NCBI GenBank assembly: GCA_052061695.1
Contig: JBPZEY010000003.1
Source: Alkalicoccus luteus
GTDB lineage: Bacteria > Bacillota > Bacilli > Bacillales > Salisediminibacteriaceae
Direction: 5' to 3' (one strand)
DNA: 64,000 nucleotides
This document shows positions 41,811 through 50,981 of the stretch, piece after piece (the first letter of the stretch is position 1; the number at the start of each line of letters is the position of its first letter). The notes under the pieces were generated by a model that worked only from the letters and a program-made list of their open reading frames with translations, was not told the DNA's origin and ran no database searches. Position numbers and translations under genes: made by a program.

Positions 41811-42739
41811 CAACAAAGAACCGGACTTACGTATGTGAGGAAGAATCGGGACAATGCTGCCCACAGGAGCTTTCCTCCATTTATGAAAACGGCAGTGCAG
41901 CTGCCGACATGGAAGTGTATGTATTTATCGATCCGCTCTGCCCGGAATGCTGGGCGCTTGAGCCGGCTATAAAAAAGCTGAAAATGGAATACGGCAGGTA
42001 TTTAAAGCTTAATCTGGTGCTTGCCAATAATCTGGAGCCGCTTCACTCGTCCTGCGGGTCCAAGCACCGGTCTCTCATGAAAGAAATGGCGCAGGCTTAT
42101 AATGAAACAGGCTGCCGCACCGGCATGCCGTGTGACGGAGACGTGTGGTATGAGAATCCCGCACCTGCTCCATATGATGCTATGGCTGCCATTAAGGCTG
42201 CCGGCCTGCAGGGAAAAGTAATTGGTGCCAAGTATTTAAGGAGAGTCCGTGAAGCATTGTTTCTTCATAAAGAAAACATCGCTGATCAGCAAGTACTCAT
42301 TAATTGCGCGATGCGTGTTTCCGGAATGGACGTAGACGAATTTGTTCGTGACCTTCATTCCGACACGACCAAGAAAGCACTCGACAATGACCGGAAGACG
42401 GCGGAAGAAATGGATATCCGTTCTACTCCTACGATCGTCTTTTTTAATGAAGATGTCGATGAGCCCGGCCTGAAGGTTGAAGGTGCGTACCGGTACGAAA
42501 TTTATGAAGAACTGCTCCGGGAAATGTCCGCACAGAAACTTGAGAAATGCCCGCCGATTCCGCTTGAAGAATTTGTATCCTTTTACTCGCTGGTTGCGAC
42601 TAAAGAAATTGCGGTTGTCTATGATATGAAACTGGAAGAAGCACACCGCGAAATGAAAAAACTGCAGCTGCAGCAAATAGTAGAAGAAATTCCAACAAAA
42701 CACGGATCCATCTGGCGTTCATTGGCGTCATCAACGTGA
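41807..42739 (+). CDS. spxH: ClpXP adaptor protein SpxH (YjbH)
   Basis: 310 residues. DsbA-like thioredoxin fold with CPEC at Cys45-Cys48 (DPLCPECWA), the cis-Pro in RSTPTIVFF, and extra N-terminal cysteines (CC at 17-18). SpxH delivers Spx to ClpXP for degradation; disulfide or zinc stress relieves it. The spx gene is itself in this window at 46933-47334. The CCG/AGGGGGGATC region precedes the ATG, which overlaps the haemoglobin stop. Confidence 0.95.
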   Translation: MTTKNRTYVCEEESGQCCPQELSSIYENGSAAADMEVYVFIDPLCPECWALEPAIKKLKMEYGRYLKLNLVLANNLEPLHSSCGSKHRSLMKEMAQAYNETGCRTGMPCDGDVWYENPAPAPYDAMAAIKAAGLQGKVIGAKYLRRVREALFLHKENIADQQVLINCAMRVSGMDVDEFVRDLHSDTTKKALDNDRKTAEEMDIRSTPTIVFFNEDVDEPGLKVEGAYRYEIYEELLREMSAQKLEKCPPIPLEEFVSFYSLVATKEIAVVYDMKLEEAHREMKKLQLQQIVEEIPTKHGSIWRSLASST

Positions 42740-42755
42740 CGGATTCAACTGTTTG

Positions 42756-42796
42756 AAAAAGAGAGCGGTTCCTGCGCGAGGAACCGCTCTCTTCTT
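42756..42796 (+). terminator. Terminator downstream of spxH
   Basis: A 13-bp stem (GAGAGCGGTTCCT-type arms) with a short loop, flanked by A5 upstream and CTTCTT downstream; it also lies at the 3' side of pepF. Confidence 0.78.
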
Positions 42797-42892
42797 CATT
42801 GCATGCCTGTATTCTTCTCCATATTTTTGAGACGGAGCGGCCGCCCTGCATAGTCTCAAGGCGGCTGGGGTGTCCGTATAACTAGCCACTCA

Positions 42893-44701
42893 TTAAAGCG
42901 ACTTCAGTTGCTCTTCAAATTCATCGAGAACTGATTCAAATACGTTCAGTGCCTGCTGGATCGGTTCTGCGGAGGTCATATCTACTCCAGCATGCTTCAG
43001 CACCTCGATCGGATAATCTGAATTACCAGCTTTCAGGAAATCGGTAAATCGCTTCACTGCAGGCTCTCCTTCATCGAGAATCTGCTGAGCGAGTGCTGTT
43101 GCAGCACTATACCCGGTCGCATACTGATAGACGTAGAAATTCATGTAGAAATGAGGAATACGCTGCCATTCAAATGCGATATCTTCATCAATCACGAGCT
43201 CATCGCCGAAATACTTTATGTTCAAGTCATAATACAACGTGTTTAAAAGATCTGCTGTAAGCGGCGTCCCTGCTTCTGCTTTTTCGTGAATCAGCTGTTC
43301 AAATTCTGCAAACATCGTCTGACGGAATACGGTTGCTCGGAACCCTTCTAAAAAGTTATTCAACAAGTAAAGCCTGCGACGAGTATCCGTTTCTCGATCA
43401 AGCAAATATCGATTCAGCAGTGCTTCATTCGTTGTAGAAGCAACCTCTGCAACGAAAATCGAATAATTAGCATACGGATAAGGCTGGTGCTCCCTCGTAT
43501 AGTAGCTGTGCACAGAATGACCAAATTCGTGTGCGAGAGTAAACAAGTTGTTAATGTCGTTTTGCCAGTTCATGAGAATATATGGCTTTGTGCCAAACGT
43601 GCCTGAGGAATAAGCACCGCTCCGCTTGCCTTTATTCTCTTCCACATCGACCCAGCGATTTGAAAGTCCATCTTTTACTATTTCCTGATACTCCTCACCC
43701 ATTGCTCCAAGTCCGTTAACCATCAGCTCTTTGGCTTCGTCATAGGAAACAGAGAAATCAACATCCTGAATCATTGGCGTATAAAGGTCGTACATATGCA
43801 TTTCTTCAAGCTCCAGCACTTTCTTTCTGACTGCTACATAACGGTGTAGCAGCGGAAGGTTTTTATTGATCGTATCTACAAGCTGATCATATACGACTTC
43901 CGGAATGTGGTTCGCTGACAGAGCAGCCTGTCTTGCACTCTCATAGTTTCGCACATCGGCGGAAAGCAGGTGCTTCTTTACTTCTCCGCTGAGCGTACTG
44001 GCAAATGTATGATGAAACTTTTTATAGGTGCTGTACATCGCCTGAAACGCATCCCGTCTCACTCTGCGGTCCTGGCTCTGCAGCATTCCGACAAAACGCC
44101 CCTGCGTTACTTCAACCATGTTGCCATCCTCGTCTTCTACCTCTGGAAAACGCAGATCCGCATTGTTCAGCATGCTGAACGTATTGGAAGATGCACCAGA
44201 TACATCACTGAACCGTGCCATCAATGCTTCTTCCTTCTCAGAAAGAACGTGCGGCCGCTTTTTGTTAAGCCGCTCCAACGCGTGTTCATAAAGCTGCAGT
44301 TCCGGCTCTTCCTGCAGGAACTGCTTCAGTTTTTCCTCTGGCATTGCGAGAATCTCAGGCGTCACATACGAAGACTGCTGTCCAAACTGCACGAGCAGCT
44401 GACGTGCTTTTTCATTCAGTCCCTGATAATGCGCATTCGTCGTGTCTTCATCGTAGCGCATCCGCGCATATACAAAGAGCTTTCCCAGTCTAATGGAAAG
44501 CGTATCCTCTGTCTGCAGTGCCTCGTACAGCAAGCTGCCGGATTCGGCGAGTTTTCCTTGATAAGAGGCTACTTGAGGCAGCTCCTGCTTCAACTGCTCA
44601 AACTCTGCTTCCCATTCGTCATCACTTGCAAAAATGTCTTCCAGATCCCACGTGCGTTCTTTCGGTATTTCACTGCGTACCGGCAATTCCGTTTTACTCA
44701 T
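42893..44701 (-). CDS. pepF: Oligoendopeptidase F
   Basis: 602 residues from the ATG preceded by TTGGAGGG; an upstream in-frame extension is rejected. M3B metallopeptidase: zinc motif HEFGHSVHSYY near residue 385, N-terminal M3 domain and MNWQNDINNLFTLAHE region. It hydrolyses peptides of about 7-17 residues in the cytosol. In B. subtilis this gene (yjbG) also neighbours coiA and influences sporulation when overproduced. Confidence 0.95.
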   Translation of the reverse strand: MSKTELPVRSEIPKERTWDLEDIFASDDEWEAEFEQLKQELPQVASYQGKLAESGSLLYEALQTEDTLSIRLGKLFVYARMRYDEDTTNAHYQGLNEKARQLLVQFGQQSSYVTPEILAMPEEKLKQFLQEEPELQLYEHALERLNKKRPHVLSEKEEALMARFSDVSGASSNTFSMLNNADLRFPEVEDEDGNMVEVTQGRFVGMLQSQDRRVRRDAFQAMYSTYKKFHHTFASTLSGEVKKHLLSADVRNYESARQAALSANHIPEVVYDQLVDTINKNLPLLHRYVAVRKKVLELEEMHMYDLYTPMIQDVDFSVSYDEAKELMVNGLGAMGEEYQEIVKDGLSNRWVDVEENKGKRSGAYSSGTFGTKPYILMNWQNDINNLFTLAHEFGHSVHSYYTREHQPYPYANYSIFVAEVASTTNEALLNRYLLDRETDTRRRLYLLNNFLEGFRATVFRQTMFAEFEQLIHEKAEAGTPLTADLLNTLYYDLNIKYFGDELVIDEDIAFEWQRIPHFYMNFYVYQYATGYSAATALAQQILDEGEPAVKRFTDFLKAGNSDYPIEVLKHAGVDMTSAEPIQQALNVFESVLDEFEEQLKSL

Positions 44702-44766
44702 GAATATGTACCCTCCAATTATCAATCTGTGTACTTCTTCCATCGTAATATGAATAGTACTAATTA

Positions 44767-45927
44767 TCAATTATTTTTGTACACGAAAGAACTTTGCTGG
44801 GCGACGTAGCTGTCGTCCATAAAAAGCTGTTCGGTTGTTTTGTTAAAGGTAATCGGATGCTTGACCGTAAAAACCCCTGGATATCGCTGCGTCAAAACAC
44901 CCCAATCGGCCAAATAGCTGAAGTAAACAAGGACAATCGACCGAATATGAAATCGATCCATCGGCTGCAAAAAGCTATGACACTTCAGCAGTATAAGCTC
45001 ACAAGCACCTGTCAGCCTTACCGATACTCCCTCGTTTCGCAGCAGCTTTACGTGCAGCAGCGACTGCCAGACTTCAGGCGGAATCGATAACGCACCACTC
45101 CCCGGGAAAGGAACTCTCGCCAGTGCTGGATAGGCGTGAGGTGGAAGCTGAAAGACAGCCATCAGTTCGCGGAGCAGAACGGCGGGCGGATCGGTCTGCT
45201 TAAATCGTGTCATGCGATGGGAAATAGCGTTTTTGCTCCAGCTGCTTCGTAAAGCTCTGTTAAATTCCCCGTTATCGGTGGTGGCTCGAGTCATTAAAAA
45301 CCATTCTGGAGACTGGTTATAGATACGAAACGACGTAACATCCACAGTCCATCGGGCACGGCTGATCGACGCACAGCCTCCATAGCAGAACAGTTGACCG
45401 GTTTGCGGACAGAGCGTCCAGTAATGAAAGGATGCTGCATGACACAACGCGCCGCGTTTTACCACAGATACGGCCTGCCGCTGCACGCCTGTCTTCACGT
45501 TTTCCGGCATGAGAATCCAAATTAACTCTGCTCCAGCTCGTTCGTAGTCAAGCTTCCTTTCTGTCATCTCCTTCTGTGAAATGGCAGAAGACTGACATTC
45601 AAACACGTAGGTTTTTCCTGCAGATGCCACATACACATCTGCCCTTCTGCCAGCTGACGGCAGATAATACTCCAAAGCAACAAACAGCTGCTGATCTGAG
45701 AACAGCTCAAACAGCTTTGTTTTTGCAGCACGATGCCAGCGGCTCTCCCCGCTTGCGCGGCAGCTGCGGATATGAGCGAAATGAGGACGGACCTTTGAGC
45801 CAGTCTTTAAGAGGACAGGTTGATCACAGTCCGGGCACCGATAGGCACTTTTATTCGTAAGCTTTGATGCGGTCAGACTGTGTATTAAAGAGCGATCTGA
45901 GCACCTGGCAGTATACAGAGCGTTCAC
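44767..45927 (-). CDS. coiA: Competence protein CoiA-like nuclease
   Basis: 386 residues from a GTG preceded by GGAGAGAG; a CTG three codons on follows AGAGAGGTGA at ideal distance and could be used. Longer in-frame extensions have no homology and no ribosome site. The N-terminal zinc-ribbon-like part has YRCPDCDQPVLLKTG and HFAHIRS. The nuclease core has ADVYVASAGKTYVFECQSS, the D...E-x-Q variant of the CoiA endonuclease-like motif. CoiA is needed for recombination of transforming DNA. Length is close to family norm. Confidence 0.88.
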   Translation of the reverse strand: MNALYTARCSDRSLIHSLTASKLTNKSAYRCPDCDQPVLLKTGSKVRPHFAHIRSCRASGESRWHRAAKTKLFELFSDQQLFVALEYYLPSAGRRADVYVASAGKTYVFECQSSAISQKEMTERKLDYERAGAELIWILMPENVKTGVQRQAVSVVKRGALCHAASFHYWTLCPQTGQLFCYGGCASISRARWTVDVTSFRIYNQSPEWFLMTRATTDNGEFNRALRSSWSKNAISHRMTRFKQTDPPAVLLRELMAVFQLPPHAYPALARVPFPGSGALSIPPEVWQSLLHVKLLRNEGVSVRLTGACELILLKCHSFLQPMDRFHIRSIVLVYFSYLADWGVLTQRYPGVFTVKHPITFNKTTEQLFMDDSYVAQQSSFVYKNN

Positions 45928-45945
45928 CTCTCTCCAATTTTTGTA

Positions 45946-45975
45946 AGTATACCACAATGGGGAACGTACGTTCAA
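45946..45975 (-). promoter_or_regulatory. Putative promoter of coiA
   Basis: Extended -10 TGGTATACT with TTGAAC at 18-bp spacing, 20 bp upstream of the coiA ribosome site. No obvious ComK AT-box pair was seen. Confidence 0.6.
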
Positions 45976-45986
45976 ATCACGGAAAC

Positions 45987-46019
45987 AAAAAAGCAGAGGA
46001 ACAATGTCCTCTGCCTTTT
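45987..46019 (-). terminator. Terminator of mecA
   Basis: AAAAGCAGAGGA / TCCTCTGCCTTTT stem with a 6-nt loop; T-run on the minus strand. Directly past the mecA stop. Confidence 0.82.
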
Positions 46020-46027
46020 GATTAAAA

Positions 46028-46675
46028 TTAAAATTGGCCGCGAATGACGCTGAGCGCATTTTGATCAGCAATACGATTTCCGTATTCATGAATGCGGTGG
46101 ATCGTTGTGTCTGATTCATAACCGTACTCGAGAATGCGGCTAAGCATGTTGTCCTGTTCATCGTCCGAATACGATTCGTCGATTGATACATAAATGAAGT
46201 ACGTATTCTCAAAATGATAAAGACTTGTTGAAATGTCCTCATCAAATACTTTACTTAACGAAATAACATCCTCGAAATCTCTGAAGCCGACGACGACGTT
46301 AAGCGAATGGTCTTTGGCAATTTCATTGGCTTCATCATTAGCAAACTGCTGATCAAGCATATCGACAATATTTTTATCCACGCTGTCCTCCCCTTCATCT
46401 TCAACCGGAATTTCGAGCTTTACGTTTCCATCATTAATTTGGCCGCGTGTTACAATTACTTCAAGTCCTTTATCTAATGCATGAACCTGAACCCATAGCG
46501 GGCCGTTCATTTCAAATTTCTCTTGATCGCTTACTTCGTTCATCATTTCAAAGAAAAGCTCTTCGCCGCGTTCACGGCTATACCAGATCTCCTCTTTATC
46601 GAATCCACGACGCTCAATATCGTGATACGTAATATAAAACTTAATAGTCGTATCATTAATGCGTTCTATTTCCAT
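46028..46675 (-). CDS. mecA: Adaptor protein MecA
   Basis: 215 residues. N-terminal substrate-binding domain MEIERINDTTIKFYITYHDI... (starts as all MecA proteins) with RGFDKEEIWYSRERGEELFFEMM. C-terminal ClpC-binding domain begins after an acidic linker (~100-120) and contains FRDFEDVISLSKVFD and a final EYGYESDTTIHRIHEYG. MecA targets ComK and other proteins to ClpCP. AAAGGGTGAGAC precedes the ATG. It is monocistronic. Confidence 0.95.
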   Translation of the reverse strand: MEIERINDTTIKFYITYHDIERRGFDKEEIWYSRERGEELFFEMMNEVSDQEKFEMNGPLWVQVHALDKGLEVIVTRGQINDGNVKLEIPVEDEGEDSVDKNIVDMLDQQFANDEANEIAKDHSLNVVVGFRDFEDVISLSKVFDEDISTSLYHFENTYFIYVSIDESYSDDEQDNMLSRILEYGYESDTTIHRIHEYGNRIADQNALSVIRGQF

Positions 46676-46735
46676 AAAAGTCTCACCCTTTCGCGAGAAT
46701 ACGCTGACGATGTCTTTGGGTTATATTAACTTAAC

Positions 46736-46764
46736 ATTCTATTCCCGAATCCTGCAAGTGTCAA
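46736..46764 (-). promoter_or_regulatory. Sigma-A promoter of mecA
   Basis: Perfect -35 TTGACA and -10 TAGAAT with 17 bp between, 60 bp upstream of the start. Confidence 0.82.
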
Positions 46765-46893
46765 TCATGATCTGCTTACTCCTATTCTAGATGATAAAGA
46801 CGGGAAATGAAATAACTCTGCTCGTTTTTTTCAAACTATTTATCAGAAAATTCCAACTTATCCCGTTTTCCGGCTGTCGTTGCGTAAATAAGG

Positions 46894-46923
46894 AAAAAAG
46901 TGATGCGCATCAGCAGCATCACT
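46894..46923 (-). terminator. Terminator of spx
   Basis: AGTGATGC / GCATCACT stem with a 9-nt loop, followed by TTTTTT on the minus strand, just past the spx stop. Confidence 0.82.
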
Positions 46924-46932
46924 CTCTGAAAG

Positions 46933-47334
46933 TTATTCGTTTACGAGGCGCTTCGTTGCTTCTTGAAGCTGGAATGTACGAACCTTTCTAGGAAGAAAGC
47001 GTCGAATTTCCGCTTCGTTATACCCAACTTGAATTCGTTTTTCATCAAGGATAATCGGTCGTCGAAGTAAGCCAGGATGATCGCTGATCAGCTGGAACAG
47101 TTCTTGAAGCGGCATAGCATCCAATTCAACATCAAGCTCTTGAAAAACTTTAGAACGTGTCGAGATTATTTCATCAGTGCCGTCCTCCGTCATTCGAACA
47201 ACCTGTTTCACCTCTTCAACCGACAGAGGCTCTGAGAATATATTTCTTTCTTCAAATGGGATATCGTGCTCTTCCAACCATGCTTTAGCCTTTCGGCAGG
47301 ACGTGCAGCTCGGTGATGTAAATAGCGTGACCAT
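46933..47334 (-). CDS. spx: Transcriptional regulator Spx (ArsC/Spx family)
   Basis: 133 residues from the ATG preceded by GAAAGGGG. The redox switch CTSC is at residues ~10-13 (SPSCTSCRKAKAWL). ArsC-like fold, with LLRRPIILDEKRIQVGYNEAEIRRFLP in the C-terminal half. Spx binds the RNA polymerase alpha C-terminal domain under disulfide stress. SpxH and truncated haemoglobin genes lie 5 kb away. A strong promoter precedes it. Confidence 0.95.
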   Translation of the reverse strand: MVTLFTSPSCTSCRKAKAWLEEHDIPFEERNIFSEPLSVEEVKQVVRMTEDGTDEIISTRSKVFQELDVELDAMPLQELFQLISDHPGLLRRPIILDEKRIQVGYNEAEIRRFLPRKVRTFQLQEATKRLVNE

Positions 47335-47401
47335 ACGGCTGAATCCCCTTTCACAAGAAATAATGTATACCACTACCATCGATCGCTTAATTATAATTAT
47401 T

Positions 47402-47430
47402 ATTATACAACATTGCTTACAAATTATCAA
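47402..47430 (-). promoter_or_regulatory. Sigma-A promoter of spx
   Basis: -35 TTGATA and -10 TATAAT with 17 bp between. The ~345-bp stretch to 47775 upstream of it holds hairpins (for example GCTCTGC / GCAGAGC at 47551-47574) but no gene I can recognise. Confidence 0.82.
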
Positions 47431-47773
47431 TGCCTTCTAAAAAACTTGTACAAAATCCTTACAAAAGCTTGATTATAAGCTCACATATGTCTAATAACCT
47501 TTTTGTTCAATGGTTAAACTACTTTTTATAAACAAATTTATATGAATGGCGCTCTGCCTCACAGCAGGAGCAGAGCGAGCTATTACTAGCTGGCGGTCCC
47601 AGAAGGTTAAGCTCATACATGATTGTACAATCAATCATTACGCTCATTCTATCACATTTTCAGTTACGAAAAAACGTTATCAATTAGATAAATGTCAAAA
47701 ATGATCAAAACAGGATTCTCTTCATTAGTATACGATTAAAGCATAGAAAAGTTTCACTACCCTCATTCAATAG

Positions 47774-47800
47774 AAAAAGAACCGGCATTTGCCGGTTCTT
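47774..47800 (-). terminator. Terminator of the 44-residue basic gene
   Basis: AGAACCGGC / GCCGGTTCT stem with a short loop and five T residues on the minus strand. Confidence 0.78.
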
Positions 47801-47812
47801 CTCGGTCCCCAA

Positions 47813-47947
47813 TCAGGAAGCAAGCGGCCTGGATTGGGAGACAGGCTGCTTCTTTGGAATTTTATTTACTTCTTCCAGTTTACGTTTAAGAAGATCTCTC
47901 CAAAGAAGCTTTTTCCTGCTTTTGCGACGGGATTTGTTTCCCTTCAT
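47813..47947 (-). CDS. Small basic protein, 44 residues
   Basis: Starts MKGNKSRRKSRKKLLWRDLL and continues KRKLEEVNKIPKKQPVSQ before ending PLAS. About a third of residues are Lys/Arg. It has a strong ribosome site (AAGGAG, 8-nt spacing) and its own terminator, which supports a real gene. Strong positive charge suggests nucleic-acid or ribosome association, or a spore small protein, but no family is recognised. It lies between yjbC and spx. Confidence 0.65.
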   Translation of the reverse strand: MKGNKSRRKSRKKLLWRDLLKRKLEEVNKIPKKQPVSQSRPLAS

Positions 47948-48003
47948 GATCCACACTCCTTCCCGTGTTATGACAGCGGTCAGTGTGCTATATGCTTCAG
48001 AAA

Positions 48004-48585
48004 TCAGGAGGCCGGTTCTTCACCGCTTCCTTCTTCCTTATTTATTTCCCGGTAGACGAGTGCCTTGTCTACTTCTTCGTAAGGTTCTCCATACAGCTCG
48101 ACATCCTTATACGTATGAATGTTTTCATACGTATGCTTCATTTTGTTGTAGATGCTTTCTTCAGATTCATCTTCCGGCGTCCAATACAGGATTTCCATTG
48201 TATTCACTTCACCGGTCGCGAGCGAGCGCCTTGAATAACCGATTGATTTCGCATGCTGAAAGCCTTCGCGCCGGTAAAACCGCTGACGCTTTTCAGTATC
48301 CGTATCGTCATAGTCAACAGGCTCAACTTCTAAAATGATTGGCTTGCTGCGTTGTTTTAAATCGTCGAGCAGCTTCTTGCCAATCCCTTTTCCTCTTGCC
48401 ATTTTAGACACAAACAAATAATCGATGAACGTAAAATCTTCCATTTCTACATACATCATGACGTGATACTCATCTTCACTTTTCTTATAAATATCTTGTT
48501 TCTCTTTCAGAAGCAGTTCCATGTGTTCTCTAGATTTCATTTCTTCGTCGGGAAAGTATTTGTTCAGTTTTTCGTACCAGTGCAT
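48004..48585 (-). CDS. yjbC: GNAT family acetyltransferase YjbC
   Basis: 193 residues, nearly the length of B. subtilis YjbC, which is also upstream of spx. The acetyl-CoA motif is YLFVSKMARGKGIGKKLLDDLK around residue 60-80. It is followed by RFYRREGFQHA. An acidic C-terminus. In B. subtilis it is cotranscribed with spx and stress-induced; here the 44-residue gene and its terminator lie between. GAAGGAGGGG precedes the ATG. Confidence 0.92.
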   Translation of the reverse strand: MHWYEKLNKYFPDEEMKSREHMELLLKEKQDIYKKSEDEYHVMMYVEMEDFTFIDYLFVSKMARGKGIGKKLLDDLKQRSKPIILEVEPVDYDDTDTEKRQRFYRREGFQHAKSIGYSRRSLATGEVNTMEILYWTPEDESEESIYNKMKHTYENIHTYKDVELYGEPYEEVDKALVYREINKEEGSGEEPAS

Positions 48586-48773
48586 GAAACCCCTCCTTCG
48601 GCTGTTTCACTTTCTCATCTTATTATATAACGGTTTTCCTTGAACGGAAAGGGCAGATAAGCGGATTCTCCCCTCACAATTCGCTTTGACAGGCTGTTTC
48701 GTACAGCTTTCTATTCTGAGCCTCGGATTCCTGCCTCGATTCCGTTCAAACGAACCGCGCATTTATGCTTCAT

Positions 48774-48805
48774 AAAAAAGCCGCTCAGCAAATAAACTGA
48801 GCGGC
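48774..48805 (-). terminator. Terminator of the DUF4015 gene
   Basis: GCCGCTCAG / CTGAGCGGC stem with an 8-nt loop and TTTTTT on the minus strand. Confidence 0.85.
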
Positions 48806-48822
48806 GGGCAAACTAGTGAACG

Positions 48823-50196
48823 TTATTCGTTTTCATCACCGAGATCTTCATCTTCCTCTACATCCCAGTCATCGTCTTCCTCATCGACTCCTTCATCAGG
48901 TGCTTCACTGTCTTCTTCGTAGTCCTCTTGAGCTTCTTCATCTAACTCACCTTGGTTTAAATCCTCTGGATCAAGTCCGAGCAGATAATCCACCCCTTCT
49001 GAATAGCGGTTGCCTGCGTTCCAGAGCAGGAACTCGTAAATTTCATTATCATAAATCGCCTGAATCTGCGCTTCAACTTCATCTTTGCCGTAATTCAGAT
49101 AGTTCCCGGATCCTAAATAAGAGGCGGTGAAATCCTGCAGCCACGGACGGGATACGGGCGGATCTTCCAGGTTGGACATCACTTCATTTTCTGCCTGAGA
49201 ATATCGGTTCATCAGCTCGTACGGGTACAGATCCGGGTGGCCTTCATCAAACCCAAAATCCCCCTGCTGCCAATGGCTTGGATACGGCATAGAAGAAATA
49301 ATATCAACGTTTTCTGCAATTCGGGAGAAGTTCTGACCGATGCCAGGTGCATTTTCAACTGTTACCGTGTAGCCGAAAATATCGACAGAAACGTCTACAT
49401 CGTACTCCTGCAGCTCTTCATAGGCATACTCGACGAAGTCAGAGACGGCATCGACACGGGCGCCGATATTATCATCTTCTGGACGATCTGTGTAGTTGCC
49501 AGTATCATATTCGAGGTTCTCATCTCTTGTTTCAAATCCTTCAGGGAAACGGACGTAGTCAAATTGAATTTCCTGGAAGCCCATTTCAGCGGCCATGCGC
49601 GCTACTTCCAAGTTATAGTCCCACACTTCCTCCAAGAAAGGATTTACAAATTTATCTCCGCGGGGATTGGCCCACACGTTCCCGTTTTCGATAAAGGACA
49701 GCTCCGGCTGGGCATCAGCCAGCTGGGAATCCTTAAAGACAACGATTCTCGCAATCGGATAAATCTCGTTCTCCTCGAGCTTCTCCATCATTTCTTCCGG
49801 ATCGCCGATCATTGGCTGAGAGATATCGACGTAGGGATTGCCTTCCTCGGGCTCGAAGGTAATGTAGCCGTCGTCCTCCTTCACGTCGATGACCATTGAG
49901 TTTAAATCTGTTTCATTTACGAGCTCTATCAGCTCGTCGAACCTTGTTGGGTGGCCTGCAATGTGACCTGTAACAAAAATACCGCGTACGGCATCCGGAT
50001 AATCGAAGTGGTAGCCTGAATCAAATGTATATCGCGCCACACGGTCAGGCCATTGCCGTTCTGCTAGTACGATCGTTTTACCATTATGCGCATGCGCTGT
50101 GAGCATTTCACTGTTTTCTTCTTCTGCCAAAGCCTGTCCTGAGAATCCGCCTGCTGCAAGGGCGGCTCCGGCCGCGTACAATTTCCAGTGTTTCAT
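48823..50196 (-). CDS. Secreted putative glycoside hydrolase, DUF4015 (COG1306) family
   Basis: 457 residues with a signal peptide ending QALAEE. The TIM-barrel-like core contains VRGIFVTGHIAGHP, SMVIDVKEDDGYITFE, MGFQEIQFDYVRFPEGF and IISSMPYPSHWQQGDFGF. The last ~60 residues are almost entirely Asp/Glu, which suggests adaptation to salt or a surface-charge tail. The DUF4015 family is predicted to act on glycans; the substrate is unknown. It is monocistronic. Confidence 0.85.
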   Translation of the reverse strand: MKHWKLYAAGAALAAGGFSGQALAEEENSEMLTAHAHNGKTIVLAERQWPDRVARYTFDSGYHFDYPDAVRGIFVTGHIAGHPTRFDELIELVNETDLNSMVIDVKEDDGYITFEPEEGNPYVDISQPMIGDPEEMMEKLEENEIYPIARIVVFKDSQLADAQPELSFIENGNVWANPRGDKFVNPFLEEVWDYNLEVARMAAEMGFQEIQFDYVRFPEGFETRDENLEYDTGNYTDRPEDDNIGARVDAVSDFVEYAYEELQEYDVDVSVDIFGYTVTVENAPGIGQNFSRIAENVDIISSMPYPSHWQQGDFGFDEGHPDLYPYELMNRYSQAENEVMSNLEDPPVSRPWLQDFTASYLGSGNYLNYGKDEVEAQIQAIYDNEIYEFLLWNAGNRYSEGVDYLLGLDPEDLNQGELDEEAQEDYEEDSEAPDEGVDEEDDDWDVEEDEDLGDENE

Positions 50197-50339
50197 ATAT
50201 GTAATACCCGCTTTCTTCCATTATATTTGTATGTGCTTGGTAAATTATACTATGAATTCCCGCTTCAACCAATGATTTATCTGCAATTCCTGAAAATTCA
50301 TGCTGATGGAACCATTCCGCAAATGTATAAACAGACTTA

Positions 50340-50368
50340 TTGACTTTTCTGTGCGTATTCCGTACTAT
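50340..50368 (+). promoter_or_regulatory. Promoter of the HD-domain gene
   Basis: -35 TTGACT and -10 TACTAT at 17-bp spacing, 35 bp upstream of the start codon. Confidence 0.7.
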
Positions 50369-50402
50369 TGTAAAAATACCCTTTTAAAGGAGGCGATGTA
50401 AG

Positions 50403-50939
50403 ATGAGCCGTGTAACACTGCTAGATTTATTCTCTCATCCCGATGTTCAAAAATACGTGAAACGTTCCGGACTCGCTCATGCGGTGGCATGTGCTTATCA
50501 TGCATACCGTCTGGCACCGGAATACGGAACTAATACAGCGCTTGCTGTAAAGGCTGCTTTTCTCCATGATATCGGCCATTATACGTGGTACCGGGACGGC
50601 GAATGGGATTACGAGCTATACCGCCGCAATGATATTCACGCGATTAAAGGTGCTGAGCGCGCGCACCGTATTTTAATTGAGCTTGGCGAAGACCCTGGTG
50701 ACGCAAAGCGGATTTCACTTGCCGTCCTATTACACACGGATTCGTTTTTACCGGAGCAATCGATCCGCAGGGAGCCGCTTCAGGAAGTAGTTGCTGCTGC
50801 TGATGAAGCTGATGAAGAACCCGGTGGGCTTCACCATTACCGCCACATCAGTGACCGCGAAGCTTCGCACCGGCTGCGGCAGCTCGATATACTGCTTCAA
50901 TCTTCTTCCTTATCGGAACAGGCAACTGCAGCGAATTAA
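50403..50939 (+). CDS. HD-domain metal-dependent phosphohydrolase
   Basis: 178 residues. HD-fold metal ligands: H...HDIGHYTWY (~residues 50-60) and a downstream HAIKGAERAHRIL and LLHTDSF. The first conserved His is in RSGLAHAVACAYHAYRLA. It is probably a cytosolic phosphohydrolase acting on a nucleotide. AAAGGAGGCG precedes the ATG. It is a single gene followed closely by the Mn2+ riboswitch promoter. Confidence 0.87.
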   Translation: MSRVTLLDLFSHPDVQKYVKRSGLAHAVACAYHAYRLAPEYGTNTALAVKAAFLHDIGHYTWYRDGEWDYELYRRNDIHAIKGAERAHRILIELGEDPGDAKRISLAVLLHTDSFLPEQSIRREPLQEVVAAADEADEEPGGLHHYRHISDREASHRLRQLDILLQSSSLSEQATAAN

Positions 50940-50943
50940 TCCG

Positions 50944-50972
50944 TTGCGGTTTTTTTCTTTTCGTGCTATGAT
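50944..50972 (+). promoter_or_regulatory. Promoter of the Mn2+ riboswitch / CaCA transcript
   Basis: -35 TTGCGG and -10 TATGAT at 17-bp spacing, immediately after the HD-gene stop. Confidence 0.65.
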
Positions 50973-50981
50973 TCCTTTAAT

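Noticed and set aside
43970..44809. 279-residue plus-strand open frame opposite pepF
   Set aside because: Antisense shadow of an unambiguous M3B peptidase gene.
45928..46245. N-terminal extension of CoiA by about 106 residues
   Set aside because: The extension covers the mecA terminator and the coiA promoter and has no CoiA homology.
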